Assembly (NCBI RefSeq): GCF_020176695.1
Contig: NZ_JAIWIA010000046.1
Coordinates: 1-64,000 of the forward strand
From: Massilia sp. MS-15
Lineage (GTDB): Bacteria > Pseudomonadota > Gammaproteobacteria > Burkholderiales > Burkholderiaceae_D
Length of the DNA stretch: 64,000 nucleotides
Direction of reading: 5' to 3'
Made by a program: the position numbers and the translations under genes. This document shows, piece after piece, positions 49,742 to 58,692 of this stretch. The notes beneath the pieces are model-generated. The model worked only from the letters and a program-made list of their open reading frames with translations, searched no databases and had not been told where the DNA came from. The first letter of the stretch is position 1; the number at the start of each line of letters is the position of its first letter.

Positions 49742-50355
49742 ACGGGATAACCGGCCTTGCGCAGGAGCCGGGCCGTCTCGAACAGCGGCAGGCCCATGAT
49801 TCCCGAATGGCTGCCTTCGATGTGCTCGACGAACAGCGCGGCCAGTCCCTGGATGCCGTAGCCGCCCGCCTTGTCATAGGGCTCGGTGGTGGCGCAATAG
49901 GCCTGGATCTGGGCCGGGGTCAAGGTCGCGAAGCGCACGTCCGACACCTGGGTAACCTGCTCGGCCACCCGCTCGGCGTGGATCGCCACCGAGGTCAGCA
50001 CCTGGTGGGTGCGGCCGGACAGGCGCCCGAGCATGGCGAGCGCCTCCTCGCGGTTGGCCGGCTTGCCGAGGATCTCGCCGTCGATGGTGACGGTGGTGTC
50101 GGCGGTGAGCACCGGGCGCAGCGGCTGGCGCCGCATCTGCAGCACCTTCCACGCGAACGCGCCCTTTTCGCGCGCCACCCGCGCCACGTAGGCCTGCGGG
50201 TCTTCGCCCGGCAGCACCTCTTCGCTGACGTCGATCCCGCGTGCCGGGTCGCTGCGCAGCATCAGCAGCTCGAATTCCACGCCCACCTGGCGCAGCAGTT
50301 CGCGCCTGCGCGGGCTCTTCGAGGCGAGGTAGATCTTCTTGTCGGTGTATTTCAT
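49738..50355 (-). CDS. maf: Maf-family nucleoside triphosphate pyrophosphatase
   Basis: 205 residues from ATG 50355. Maf proteins hydrolyse dTTP/UTP or modified nucleotides to monophosphates. LASKSPRRRELL is the N-terminal phosphate-binding motif, LTADTTVTIDGEILGKP holds the catalytic Asp, and YDKAGGYGIQG and GSHSGIMGLPL are the C-terminal signatures. The pattern is closest to the dTTP/UTP branch (YhdE). It follows rlmH by 10 bp. The stop codon is TAG from a REP-like element. Confidence 0.93.
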   Translation of the reverse strand: MKYTDKKIYLASKSPRRRELLRQVGVEFELLMLRSDPARGIDVSEEVLPGEDPQAYVARVAREKGAFAWKVLQMRRQPLRPVLTADTTVTIDGEILGKPANREEALAMLGRLSGRTHQVLTSVAIHAERVAEQVTQVSDVRFATLTPAQIQAYCATTEPYDKAGGYGIQGLAALFVEHIEGSHSGIMGLPLFETARLLRKAGYPV

Positions 50356-50365
50356 GGGGCAGGCG

Positions 50366-50836
50366 TCAGACGCGGTGATACGGATGGTTCTGGGTGATCG
50401 ACCAGGCACGGTACAGCTGTTCCGCCAGCATCACGCGCACGATGCCGTGCGGCAGGGTCATGCTGGAGATGCGGATCAGGCCTTCGGCGCGCGCCTTGAG
50501 TTCAGGGTCGAGCCCGTCGGCGCCGCCGATCAGGAAGGCGGTGTCGCGCCCGTCCTGCTGCCATTGTTCCAGCATGCGCGACAATCCGACGCTGGTCAGG
50601 TCCTTGCCGCGCTCGTCGAGCGCGATGATGCGCACGCCTTTCGGCAGCACGGCTTCGATGCGCTCGCGCTCGAGCGCCATCGCGGTGGCGGCGGTCTTGC
50701 TGCCGGAGCGCTCGACCGGCTTGATTTCCTTGAGCACGATGCGCAGCTCGGGCGGCATGCGCTTCGTGTACTCGCCGAACCCGGATTCGATCCAGGCCGG
50801 CATCTTGTGCCCGACAGCGGCAATGATCAGCTGCAT
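50366..50836 (-). CDS. rlmH: 23S rRNA (pseudouridine1915-N3)-methyltransferase RlmH
   Basis: 156 residues, full length for the family. This SPOUT-class enzyme methylates pseudouridine 1915 in helix 69 of 70S ribosomes. [21 protein letters not shown] is the family opening. [17 protein letters not shown] and the knotted C-terminus ending [11 protein letters not shown] form the SAM site. The gene follows rsfS, another large-subunit factor, in the usual order. Confidence 0.96.
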   Translation of the reverse strand: MQLIIAAVGHKMPAWIESGFGEYTKRMPPELRIVLKEIKPVERSGSKTAATAMALERERIEAVLPKGVRIIALDERGKDLTSVGLSRMLEQWQQDGRDTAFLIGGADGLDPELKARAEGLIRISSMTLPHGIVRVMLAEQLYRAWSITQNHPYHRV

Positions 50837-50852
50837 AAATCAGGGACGACGC

Positions 50853-51539
50853 TTACTCGGCGGCCTTCTTCACGCGGCGGATGACTTTTTTCACCGGCTC
50901 GGCATCGGCCGCTGCCGCCTTCGGCGTGCGCTTCGGCGGCTTGGCCTTGGTCGCTTCGACGGCGGCGATCTCGGTCTTGCTCGGGCCAACCTTCACGGTC
51001 TTGCCGGTCGGGACCTTCTTGGCGGCCGGCTTCTTGGCGGCGGCGGTGCCGGTGGCGGTCTTGGCGGTGGTCTTGCGCGCGGCCGGCTTGCGTTCCTTGA
51101 CCGGCTGGGCTTCCGGCTCGTCCTTGTTGGCGGCCAGGTGCTTCGACTTGACCTTCGATTCGGCCGCCTCCGCCGCTTCCGGCGTCGACTTGCGCTTGGC
51201 CGCGCCCAGCTTCACCGGCTTCTCGCCCCAGATCTCTTCCAGGCGGTAGTACTGGCGGATGGCCGGCTGCATGATGTGCACGATCATGTCGCCCAGGTCG
51301 ACCAGCACCCATTCGCCGGTGTCCTCGCCTTCCATGCCGACCACGTCGCCGCCGGCGGCCTTGACCTTGTCGCGCACCGACGCGGCCAGCGCCTTGGTCT
51401 GGCGGTTCGAGGTGCCCGAGACGACGGCGATGCGGTCGAACAGGCTGGTCAGGTGCGTCGTGTCGAACAGGACGATTTCCTGGCCCTTGACGTCTTCGAG
51501 GGCGTCCACGACGAGGGTCTGCAGTTTCTTGATATCCAT
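50853..51539 (-). CDS. rsfS: Ribosomal silencing factor RsfS with long basic C-terminal tail
   Basis: 228 residues. The RsfS core is about residues 1-115 (QTLVVDALEDVKGQEI, VVSGTSNRQTKALA, DTGEWVLVDLGDMIVHIM). It binds L14 and blocks 30S-50S joining in starvation. After the core the protein continues for over 100 residues of Lys, Ala, Pro and Thr (PAARKTTAKTATGTAAAKKP, PPKRTPKAAA) with no fold visible, like a histone H1-type tail. Usual RsfS proteins lack this tail. Its ATG overlaps the nadD stop codon by one base. Confidence 0.93.
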   Translation of the reverse strand: MDIKKLQTLVVDALEDVKGQEIVLFDTTHLTSLFDRIAVVSGTSNRQTKALAASVRDKVKAAGGDVVGMEGEDTGEWVLVDLGDMIVHIMQPAIRQYYRLEEIWGEKPVKLGAAKRKSTPEAAEAAESKVKSKHLAANKDEPEAQPVKERKPAARKTTAKTATGTAAAKKPAAKKVPTGKTVKVGPSKTEIAAVEATKAKPPKRTPKAAAADAEPVKKVIRRVKKAAE

Positions 51540-52210
51540 TAGTTTTTGTATAAGTTGTGTTGTTGAATATAGTCTAGCACTTGCTGCGGAACGAGCGCGC
51601 GTAGGTCAAGCCCGGTGTTGGCGGCGCTGCCGGCGCCCGCATGCAAGGCGTTTCTAATTTGAGTGGCGGAAATATCCACCGCCAGTGTATGCGCCAGGCA
51701 TACTTTGCCAAACGGCGTGGCACGCACCTGCGCGGGCGTCGCCAGCCGTCCCGCGAGTGCCTGCGCCACGGCCGGCGGCAGTCCGTCCTGGGACAGCGTG
51801 TAACCCGGGCGCGCCGCCACGCCCAGGTTGGCAAGCGCGAACAGGTCCTGCCAGTCGCGCCAGCTGTCGAGCTTCATCAGCTGGTCGGCGCCCATCAGGA
51901 ACACGATCGAGGCGGCCTCGCCCAGCTCGGCGCGCAGGCCGCGCAGGGTCTCGACCGTATAGGTCGGGCTGGCCCGTTCGATTTCGCGCGGGTCGATCGC
52001 CACCGGGTAGGGCTGCCCGGCGAAGGCCAGTTCCAGCATCGCGATGCGCTGCGCATCGCTGGCCTGCAGGGCGCTCTTCTGCCACGGCCGGGCCGGCAGG
52101 ATACGCAGCTGGTCGGGCTGGAGCAGGTCGGCAAACAGGGCGGCCAGCGCGACGTGGCCGTGGTGCACCGGGTCGAAGCTGCCACCCAGCAGGGCAACGC
52201 AGGCCGTCAC
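51539..52210 (-). CDS. nadD: Nicotinate-nucleotide adenylyltransferase
   Basis: 223 residues, GTG start overlapping the hemF stop (GTGA). It joins nicotinate mononucleotide and ATP in NAD synthesis. [14 protein letters not shown] contains the HxGH-type nucleotide site, [14 protein letters not shown] is the substrate region, and [10 protein letters not shown] is the late ATP-binding motif. Length is normal. Context (hemF, rsfS, rlmH) is the usual betaproteobacterial order. Confidence 0.95.
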   Translation of the reverse strand: MTACVALLGGSFDPVHHGHVALAALFADLLQPDQLRILPARPWQKSALQASDAQRIAMLELAFAGQPYPVAIDPREIERASPTYTVETLRGLRAELGEAASIVFLMGADQLMKLDSWRDWQDLFALANLGVAARPGYTLSQDGLPPAVAQALAGRLATPAQVRATPFGKVCLAHTLAVDISATQIRNALHAGAGSAANTGLDLRALVPQQVLDYIQQHNLYKN

Positions 52211-53118
52211 GGGGCGAGCCAGTCCCGGTGCGGGAGGAAATCGGTGTACAGCGCCGCTTCAGGCGAACCCGGTTCCGGGTGCCAGTCGTAGCGCCATGTC
52301 ACGATCGGCGGCATCGACATCAGGATCGCCTCGGTGCGTCCGCCCGACTGCAGGCCGAACAGGGTGCCGCGGTCCCACACCAGGTTGAATTCGACGTAGC
52401 GTCCGCGCCGGTAGGCCTGGAAGCCGCGTTCACGCTCGCCGTAGGGCGTGTCCATGCGCGCCTTCACGATCGGCAGGTAGGCGTCGAGGAAGCCGTCGCC
52501 CACCTCGCGCACCATGGCGAAGGCGGCGTCGAAGCCGGTCTCGTTGAAGTCGTCGAAGAAGATGCCGCCCACGCCGCGCGCTTCCTTGCGGTGCTTCAGG
52601 TAGAAGTAGTCGTCGCACCACTTCTTGAAGCGCGGGTGCAGGTCGTCTCCATACGGCGCCAGCGCGTCGTGGCAGACCTGGTGGAAGTGGCGAGCATCAA
52701 TCATGTTGCCGTAGTAGGGCGTCAGGTCCATGCCGCCGCCGAACCACCATACCGGATCTTTTCCTTCGGCCGTCGCTTCGAAGAAGCGCACGTTCATGTG
52801 CACCGTCGGCACATGGGGATTACGTGGATGCAGCACCAGCGACACGCCCATCGCCTCCCACGCGCGGCCCGCCAGTTCCGGACGCGCGGCCATGGCCGAA
52901 GGCGGCAGGCTTGAACCTGTCACGTGCGAGAAGTTCACGCCGCCGCGCTCGAACACATTGCCTTCCTCGATCAGGCGCGACAAGCCGCCGCCGCCTTCCG
53001 GACGCTCCCAGCTGTCGGCCAGGAAGGGCTTGCCGTCGATGTCTTCCAGGGCCGCGACGATGCGCGACTGCAGGGCGAGCAGCCAGGTCTTGATGGCGGA
53101 TGGGTCGGGGCTGGACAT
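52207..53118 (-). CDS. hemF: Oxygen-dependent coproporphyrinogen III oxidase
   Basis: 303 residues. It decarboxylates coproporphyrinogen III to protoporphyrinogen IX with O2, a late heme step. Family blocks are present: [34 protein letters not shown], and [32 protein letters not shown] near the C-terminus. It supports an aerobic lifestyle. The 90 bp to purD hold a short GGGCAG/CTGCCC hairpin with no poly-T run. Confidence 0.96.
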   Translation of the reverse strand: MSSPDPSAIKTWLLALQSRIVAALEDIDGKPFLADSWERPEGGGGLSRLIEEGNVFERGGVNFSHVTGSSLPPSAMAARPELAGRAWEAMGVSLVLHPRNPHVPTVHMNVRFFEATAEGKDPVWWFGGGMDLTPYYGNMIDARHFHQVCHDALAPYGDDLHPRFKKWCDDYFYLKHRKEARGVGGIFFDDFNETGFDAAFAMVREVGDGFLDAYLPIVKARMDTPYGERERGFQAYRRGRYVEFNLVWDRGTLFGLQSGGRTEAILMSMPPIVTWRYDWHPEPGSPEAALYTDFLPHRDWLAP

Positions 53119-53208
53119 GTAGGCTGGACGTACTGGGCGGGATGGCTGAAAGTGGGCAGATTGTACACCTGCCCAGGTGGCGGTCTGGTACTCGTATGCT
53201 TGCGCGGC

Positions 53209-54474
53209 TTACTTCAGGCCGCGCCAGCCGATGTCGCGGCGGTACTGGGCGCCGTTGAAGTGGATGCGTTCCACCGTCTCGTAGGCCTGCTTCTGGGCCA
53301 TCTTGACGCTATCGCCCAGGCCGACCACGCACAGCACGCGTCCGCCGCTGGTCTGCAGGCTGCCGCCCACCAGCTGGGTGCCGGCGTGGAAGGTGACGCA
53401 TTCCGCCGTCTCGGCGGGGATGCCGTCGATGACATCGCCCTTGCGCGGGCTGTCCGGGTAGCCGGCGGCCGCCATCACGACACCGACCGCGGTACGGCGG
53501 TCCCATTCCAGTTCGACCGCGTCCAGCGTGCCGTTGCAGGCGTGTTCCAGCACGTTCAGGAAATCGCTCTTCAGGCGCGCCATGATCGGCTGGGTTTCCG
53601 GGTCGCCCATGCGGCAGTTGAATTCCAGCGTGCGCGGATTGCCTTCGCTATCGATCATCAGGCCGGCGTACAGGAAGCCGGTGAACACGATGCCGTCCCT
53701 GGCCATGCCCTGGATGGTCGGGTTGATGATTTCGCGCATTACGCGCGCGTGCATCGACGGGGTCACGATCGGGGCCGGGGAGTAGGCGCCCATGCCGCCG
53801 GTGTTCGGGCCTTCGTCCTTGTCCTTCAGGCGCTTGTGGTCCTGGCTGGTGGCCAGCGGCAGCACGTTCCTGCCGTCGCACATGACGATGAAGCTGGCTT
53901 CCTCCCCTAGCAGGAATTCCTCGACCACGATGCGGGCGCCGGCGTCGCCGAAGGCGTTATCGGACAGCATGTGGTCGACCGCGGCGTGCGCTTCGTCCGG
54001 TGTCATCGCGACCACCACGCCCTTGCCGGCCGCCAGGCCGTCAGCCTTGATGACGATCGGGGCGCCGTTGGCGTCCACGTAGGCGTGGGCCGCGGCCGCA
54101 TCCGAGAAGCTCTGGTACTTCGCGGTCGGGATGCCATGGCGCTGCATGAAGGCCTTGGCGAAGTCCTTCGAGCTCTCCAGCTGCGCCGCTTCCTTCGTCG
54201 GGCCGAAGATCTTCAGGCCGCGCGCGCGGAACAGGTTGACGATGCCGGCGGCCAGCGGCGCCTCCGGGCCCACCAGGGTCAGGGCGATGTTTTCGGCCAC
54301 CACGAAGTCGGCCAGCGCCGCCGGATCGGTGATCTCGACGTTCACCAGGCGCGCGTCGCGCGCGGTGCCGCCGTTGCCGGGGGCGACGAAGACAGCCTGG
54401 ACGCGCTCGGACTGCGCCAGTTTCCAGGACAGGGCATGTTCACGGCCACCGGAGCCGACGACGAGGATTTTCAT
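53209..54474 (-). CDS. purD: Phosphoribosylamine-glycine ligase
   Basis: 421 residues from ATG 54474 (MKILVVGSGGREHAL); the upstream extension is not conserved. It is an ATP-grasp enzyme making GAR in purine synthesis. The N-domain opens GSGGREHALSWKL, the ATP-grasp part includes PIVIKADGLAAGKGVVVA, and LEFNCRMGDPETQPIMARL carries metal ligands. It follows yebC by 13 bp and is probably co-transcribed with it. Confidence 0.96.
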   Translation of the reverse strand: MKILVVGSGGREHALSWKLAQSERVQAVFVAPGNGGTARDARLVNVEITDPAALADFVVAENIALTLVGPEAPLAAGIVNLFRARGLKIFGPTKEAAQLESSKDFAKAFMQRHGIPTAKYQSFSDAAAAHAYVDANGAPIVIKADGLAAGKGVVVAMTPDEAHAAVDHMLSDNAFGDAGARIVVEEFLLGEEASFIVMCDGRNVLPLATSQDHKRLKDKDEGPNTGGMGAYSPAPIVTPSMHARVMREIINPTIQGMARDGIVFTGFLYAGLMIDSEGNPRTLEFNCRMGDPETQPIMARLKSDFLNVLEHACNGTLDAVELEWDRRTAVGVVMAAAGYPDSPRKGDVIDGIPAETAECVTFHAGTQLVGGSLQTSGGRVLCVVGLGDSVKMAQKQAYETVERIHFNGAQYRRDIGWRGLK

Positions 54475-54487
54475 ACGATGTCTTTCG

Positions 54488-55213
54488 TTACTCTTCGATG
54501 ACCGCGTTGGTGTAGACATCCTGGACGTCGTCCAGGTTCTCCAGCGCGTCGAGGATCTTCTGCATCCTGGCGGCGTCGTCGCCAGTCAGCACGGTCTCGT
54601 TGTCCGGCTTCATGATCACTTCCGACACCTCGGCCTTGAAGCCGGCCTTTTCCAGCGCTTCCTTCACGCCGGCGTAGGAGAACGGGGCGCACAGCACTTC
54701 GAAGCCGCCTTCCTCGTCCTGCACCACGTCGTCGGCGCCGGCTTCCAGCGCGGCTTCCATCAGCTTGTCTTCATCGACGCCCGGCGCGAACTGGAACTGG
54801 CCGACGTGCTTGAACATGAAGGCCACCGAACCCTCGGTGCCCATGTTACCGCCGTACTTGTTGAAGGCGTGGCGCACTTCGGCCACGGTCCGCACGCGGT
54901 TGTCGGTCAGGCAGTCGACGATGATCGCCGCGCCGCCGATGCCGTAGCCTTCGTAGCGGATCTCTTCGTAGTTCACGCCTTCGAGTTCGCCCGCGCCGCG
55001 CTGGATCGCGCGCGTGACGTTATCCTTCGGCATGTTCGCGTCGGCCGCCTTCTCGACCGCCAGACGCAGGCGCGGGTTCGAGTTGATGTCGCTGCCGCCC
55101 ATGCGCGCGGCCACGGTGATCTCCTTGATCAGGCGCGTCCAGATCTTGCCGCGCTTGGCGTCGGTGGCGGCTTTCTTATGCTTGATGTTGGCCCATTTGC
55201 TGTGTCCAGCCAT
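54488..55213 (-). CDS. yebC: YebC/PmpR-family DNA-binding protein
   Basis: 241 residues. [22 protein letters not shown] is the invariant opening. [27 protein letters not shown] and the [17 protein letters not shown] block follow, and the C-terminus is acidic. Family members have been described as transcription regulators and more recently linked to translation through stalling sequences. It is first in the minus-strand housekeeping series, next to purD. Confidence 0.95.
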   Translation of the reverse strand: MAGHSKWANIKHKKAATDAKRGKIWTRLIKEITVAARMGGSDINSNPRLRLAVEKAADANMPKDNVTRAIQRGAGELEGVNYEEIRYEGYGIGGAAIIVDCLTDNRVRTVAEVRHAFNKYGGNMGTEGSVAFMFKHVGQFQFAPGVDEDKLMEAALEAGADDVVQDEEGGFEVLCAPFSYAGVKEALEKAGFKAEVSEVIMKPDNETVLTGDDAARMQKILDALENLDDVQDVYTNAVIEE

Positions 55214-55373
55214 GTCGAGAATTCCTTAGACGGTATGCAAGAGTGGGCGACATTCTAGCATAGGCCCTACCCGCCAAATCGGCGCCGGCAGTCGCGGAAA
55301 CAACAGCATGGCGGCCGGAAGCGAAGCCGGCCTGGCGCCAGCGAAGCCGGCCGATCGCCCGTACAATCCATGG

Positions 55374-56294
55374 ATGAAGCGAAGCACTCCCGTCAATACC
55401 AGCGCGCCCCTGCCGCGCGCCGCCCTGGTGTCCGGCCTGGCGATCGCCGTCGCCGGCGCCGTCCTGTTTTCCACCAAGGCCATCGTGGCCAAGCTGCTGT
55501 ACCGCTACCAGATCGATGCGGTGACGCTGATCGCGTTCCGGATGCTGTTTTCGCTGCCGGTGTTTGCCGCCGTGGCGCTGTGGAAGATGCGCACCCAGCC
55601 GCCGCTGGCAGTGCGCGACCGCTGGCGCATCGTCGGGCTGGGCCTGCTCGGCTACTACCTGTCGAGCTACCTGGACTTCCTCGGCCTGCAGCACATCTCG
55701 GTCGGGCTGGAGCGCCTGATCCTGTTCCTGACCCCGACCTTCGTCCTGCTGGCCAACATGCTGGTCTTCAAGCGCCGTATCGGCGCGGCCGCCTGGGCGG
55801 CGCTGGGCCTGGCCTATGCCGGCATCGTGCTGGTGTTCGTGCACGACCTGGCGGGTGGCGCCGGCAATACGGCGCTGGGCGCGCTGCTGGTGCTGGGCTC
55901 GGCCCTGGCCTATGCCGTCTACCTGATCGGCACCGGCGAGATGGTGCGCCGCATCGGCTCGCTGCGCCTGGTGGCCTATGCCATGTGCGTCTCGAGCGTG
56001 GCCTGCATCGGCCAGTTCTTCCTGCTGCGTCCGGCGGGCATGCTGGTGCAGCCGGCCGGCGTTTACTGGCTGTCGCTGGTGAATGGGGTATTCTGTACGA
56101 TCTTCCCCGTGTTCATGACCATGGCCGCGGTACAGCGCATCGGCGCCGCCACCGCCTCGCAGGCCGGGATGATCGGGCCGGTATCCACGCTCTTCCTCGG
56201 CGCGCTGATCCTGGGCGAACCGGTCACCGGCGTGCAGCTGGCCGGCACCGGCCTGGTCCTGCTGGGTATTTATACGCTCTCGATAAAACAATGA
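55374..56294 (+). CDS. EamA/DMT-superfamily transporter
   Basis: 306 residues from ATG 55374; an ATG at 55308 would add 22 residues before the first helix. Ten membrane helices form two EamA repeats. The second begins near [27 protein letters not shown], and [32 protein letters not shown] is the typical end. The family exports metabolites such as amino acids or nucleobases; the substrate is unknown. Its stop overlaps the mgsA start (ATGA), so the pair is coupled. Confidence 0.88.
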   Translation: MKRSTPVNTSAPLPRAALVSGLAIAVAGAVLFSTKAIVAKLLYRYQIDAVTLIAFRMLFSLPVFAAVALWKMRTQPPLAVRDRWRIVGLGLLGYYLSSYLDFLGLQHISVGLERLILFLTPTFVLLANMLVFKRRIGAAAWAALGLAYAGIVLVFVHDLAGGAGNTALGALLVLGSALAYAVYLIGTGEMVRRIGSLRLVAYAMCVSSVACIGQFFLLRPAGMLVQPAGVYWLSLVNGVFCTIFPVFMTMAAVQRIGAATASQAGMIGPVSTLFLGALILGEPVTGVQLAGTGLVLLGIYTLSIKQ

Positions 56295-56689
56295 CCATGA
56301 CTGCCAGACCAAGGATCGCGCTGATCGCGCACGACAAGAAAAAAGACGAGATGATCGCCCTGGCCCGCGAATACCTGGGCTTCCTGCAGGCGTGCAGCCT
56401 GTGCGCCACCGGCACCACCGGCGGGCGCCTGGCGAAGGAACTGGGGCTGGCGGTCGAACGCATGCATTCCGGCCCGGTGGGCGGTGACCTGCAGATCGGC
56501 GCCCGCCTGGTCAGTGGCGGGATCGATTGCGTCGTGTTCCTGCGCGATCCGATGACCCCGCAGCCCCATGAACCCGACATCAACGCGCTGGTGCGCGCCT
56601 GCGACGTGCACGACATCGCCTGCGCCACCAACGTCTCGACCGCGCGCCTGGTACTGTCGCAGCTGATGCGCAGCGGCACCCAGGCCTGA
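56291..56689 (+). CDS. mgsA: Methylglyoxal synthase
   Basis: 132 residues, start overlapping the transporter stop. It converts dihydroxyacetone phosphate to methylglyoxal and phosphate, a bypass of lower glycolysis. [13 protein letters not shown] carries the first Asp, [10 protein letters not shown] the phosphate site, [14 protein letters not shown] follows, and [15 protein letters not shown] includes the catalytic Asp and His. It is slightly short at the C-terminus relative to the E. coli protein. A quinone oxidoreductase gene follows by 11 bp; whether that enzyme handles methylglyoxal-derived carbonyls is unknown. Confidence 0.94.
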   Translation: MTMTARPRIALIAHDKKKDEMIALAREYLGFLQACSLCATGTTGGRLAKELGLAVERMHSGPVGGDLQIGARLVSGGIDCVVFLRDPMTPQPHEPDINALVRACDVHDIACATNVSTARLVLSQLMRSGTQA

Positions 56690-56700
56690 AGGAGGACCGC

Positions 56701-57675
56701 ATGGTCAAGGCAATCCGCATCGCCGCCACCGGCGGCCCCGAGGTACTCGACTACGTGGACACCGAGCCCGGCACGCCCGGGCCCGGCGAGGCGCGCGTGC
56801 GCCACCACGCGATCGGCGTGAACTACATCGACACCTATTTCCGCAGCGGCCTATACAAGCTGGACCTGCCCTCCGGCCTGGGCCAGGAAGGCGCGGGCGT
56901 GGTGGAAGCGGTGGGCGAGGGCGTGACCCACGTCGCGCCCGGCGACCGCGTCGCCTATGCCGGCGGCCCGTCCGGCGCCTACAGCGAGGCGCGCGTGATG
57001 CCGGCCCATTACCTGGTGCGCCTGCCGGAATCGGTTTCCTTCGAAACCGGGGCCGCGATGATGCTGCAGGGCCTGACGGTGCAGTACCTGTTCCGCCAGA
57101 CCTATGCCCTGCAGCCCGGCCAGACCATCCTGTTCCATGCGGCCGCGGGCGGCGTCGGGCTGATCGCCTGCCAATGGGCCAGGGCGCTGGGCGTGAACCT
57201 GATCGGCACGGTCGGTTCGGAAGAAAAGGCGGCACTGGCGCGGGCGCATGGCGCAGCCCACGTCATCAACTACAACACCGAAGACGTGGTGCAGCGCGTG
57301 CTGGAGATCACGGGTGGCGCCAAGGTGCCGGTGGTCTACGACTCGGTTGGCAAGGATACCTTCATCCGCTCGCTCGACTGCCTGCAGCCGCGCGGGCTGA
57401 TGGTCAGCTTCGGCAATGCCTCCGGCGCGGTGCCGCCGTTCGCGCTGAGCGAGCTGGCTTCGCGCGGCTCGCTCTACATCACGCGGCCGACCCTGTTCTC
57501 GTATGCGGCCACGCGCCCGGCGCTGGAAGCGATGGCGGCCGAACTGTTCGAGATGGTGGAAAGCGGCAAGGTGAAGATCGAGGTCAAGCAACGCTTCGCC
57601 CTGCGCGACGCCGCCGAAGCGCACCGCGCGCTCGAAGGCCGCCGCACCACCGGTTCGACGGTGCTGCTGCCATGA
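56701..57675 (+). CDS. qor: Zinc-independent quinone oxidoreductase (NADPH)
   Basis: 324 residues with a strong GGAGG ahead of the ATG. Medium-chain dehydrogenase fold without the structural or catalytic zinc ligands. VRHHAIGVNYIDTYFRSGLYKLDLPSGLGQEGAG is the family signature, and AAAGGVGLIACQWARALGVNLIGTVGS is the NADPH-binding loop. It reduces quinones or other reactive carbonyls with NADPH. It is in a run with mgsA and a tiny membrane-protein gene, whose ATG overlaps the qor stop. Confidence 0.93.
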   Translation: MVKAIRIAATGGPEVLDYVDTEPGTPGPGEARVRHHAIGVNYIDTYFRSGLYKLDLPSGLGQEGAGVVEAVGEGVTHVAPGDRVAYAGGPSGAYSEARVMPAHYLVRLPESVSFETGAAMMLQGLTVQYLFRQTYALQPGQTILFHAAAGGVGLIACQWARALGVNLIGTVGSEEKAALARAHGAAHVINYNTEDVVQRVLEITGGAKVPVVYDSVGKDTFIRSLDCLQPRGLMVSFGNASGAVPPFALSELASRGSLYITRPTLFSYAATRPALEAMAAELFEMVESGKVKIEVKQRFALRDAAEAHRALEGRRTTGSTVLLP

Positions 57676-57797
57676 GCGAACAGCCGGACAAGGACGACGG
57701 CGCGCCGAAATTCGGGCGCCTGCTGGTGGTGCTGGCATTCGCGCTGGTACTGATCGTGGCGATCACCTTCGGGTCGGAGGCCTATTTCACGCCGTAA
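57672..57797 (+). CDS. Tiny single-span membrane protein
   Basis: 41 residues, coupled to qor by an ATGA overlap. A charged N-terminus (SEQPDKDDGAPKFGR) precedes one hydrophobic segment (LLVVLAFALVLIVAITFG) and a short end EAYFTP. It probably sits in the inner membrane with its N-terminus inside. I do not recognise a family. The overlap with a well-defined gene, a clear membrane helix and the terminator just after it all support a real gene. Confidence 0.65.
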   Translation: MSEQPDKDDGAPKFGRLLVVLAFALVLIVAITFGSEAYFTP

Positions 57798-57810
57798 CGC
57801 CGATATGAAA

Positions 57811-57836
57811 ATGGGGCCTTGCGGCCCCATTCTGCT
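57811..57836. terminator. Bidirectional terminator between convergent units
   Basis: An eight-base-pair stem (ATGGGGCC / GGCCCCAT) with a TTGC loop. On the minus strand it is followed by TTTTCAT, so it best serves the lipoprotein gene. On the plus strand TCTGCTT follows, giving a weaker exit for the mgsA-qor unit. Confidence 0.82.
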
Positions 57837-57857
57837 TGCTTGCTTGCTGGCGGGCGC

Positions 57858-58499
57858 TCAGCCCTGGTTCTGCTTCAGCTCCACCCGGCGCGCCACGCCC
57901 GAGGGCCCGGGGAAGCCCTCGAAGGCGCTCTGCACCAGGGCCGGCATCACGGCCGGGGTGGACAGCTGGCGGCTGGTGTTGTGCACCGTCACGTCGAACA
58001 GGCGCTTGCCGTCGGCGGCAGACTTGATCCCGACCTGCAGCTCGCGCCGGTACTGGTGTTCCACCGAGACCTGGTAGGCCGGGCTCCAGAACGGATCGTA
58101 GAACGGGCTCGCGTACCAGCCGCCCCAGTAGCGGCGCGGGAAGCCGCGGTAGCCGAAGCGCGGCATCGGATGCCACAGCGGCTGGTAGAAGGGCGAGACC
58201 GGCTCGAATACGCGCACCGGCACGTCGGTGGTGGTGAAGCGCATCGACACCGTCAGCGCCGGCTTGCCGGCGCCGGCATCGCGAAAGCCCAGCCGCGCCA
58301 GCTGGCCGCGCACCAGGTCCTGGTAGGCGCGGTACTCGAGCGTGTCGTCCTGCGCAGGCGGCGCCTCGAACACATAGCTCTTGTCCTCGACCTGCGCCGG
58401 CCATTGGTGAAAAGTGGTGACGTCGCTGCGGATCGTGGTGGCGCACCCTGTCAGCAGCATCGCGAATGCCGCTCCGGCGGCGACCATCAGGCGTTTCAT
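57858..58499 (-). CDS. DUF4136-like lipoprotein
   Basis: 213 residues. The signal peptide ends in lipobox LLTGC, so the mature protein is lipid-anchored at Cys19. The rest fits DUF4136: TFHQWPAQVEDKSYVFEAP, an aromatic Tyr/Pro/Trp-rich middle (YRGFPRRYWGGWYASPFYD), and RELQVGIKSAADGKRLFDVTVHN. Function of the family is unknown; such proteins lie in the outer-membrane or periplasmic face. It stands alone, opposite pepN. Confidence 0.83.
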   Translation of the reverse strand: MKRLMVAAGAAFAMLLTGCATTIRSDVTTFHQWPAQVEDKSYVFEAPPAQDDTLEYRAYQDLVRGQLARLGFRDAGAGKPALTVSMRFTTTDVPVRVFEPVSPFYQPLWHPMPRFGYRGFPRRYWGGWYASPFYDPFWSPAYQVSVEHQYRRELQVGIKSAADGKRLFDVTVHNTSRQLSTPAVMPALVQSAFEGFPGPSGVARRVELKQNQG

Positions 58500-58692
58500 T
58501 CTGTTCTCCCTTATCGAGACGGATTTTTCCTAGGCTGTAGATTAGCTTCTGTTCAGAAACTATTGAAGCACATTTACACCCGGTTACCGCCCGCACATTC
58601 CGATACATGCACAAACGTGGCGGACGCGCGAAATCTTGTTGGTAAAATAAGCACCTCATCACGCATCCCAACTGCCTTTTTGCGGACTTCCT

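Noticed and set aside
53152-53180. GGGCAG/CTGCCC hairpin between purD and hemF as a REP copy or terminator
   Set aside because: It lacks the GTAG foot and flanking repeat sequence and has no T run, so neither label is supported.
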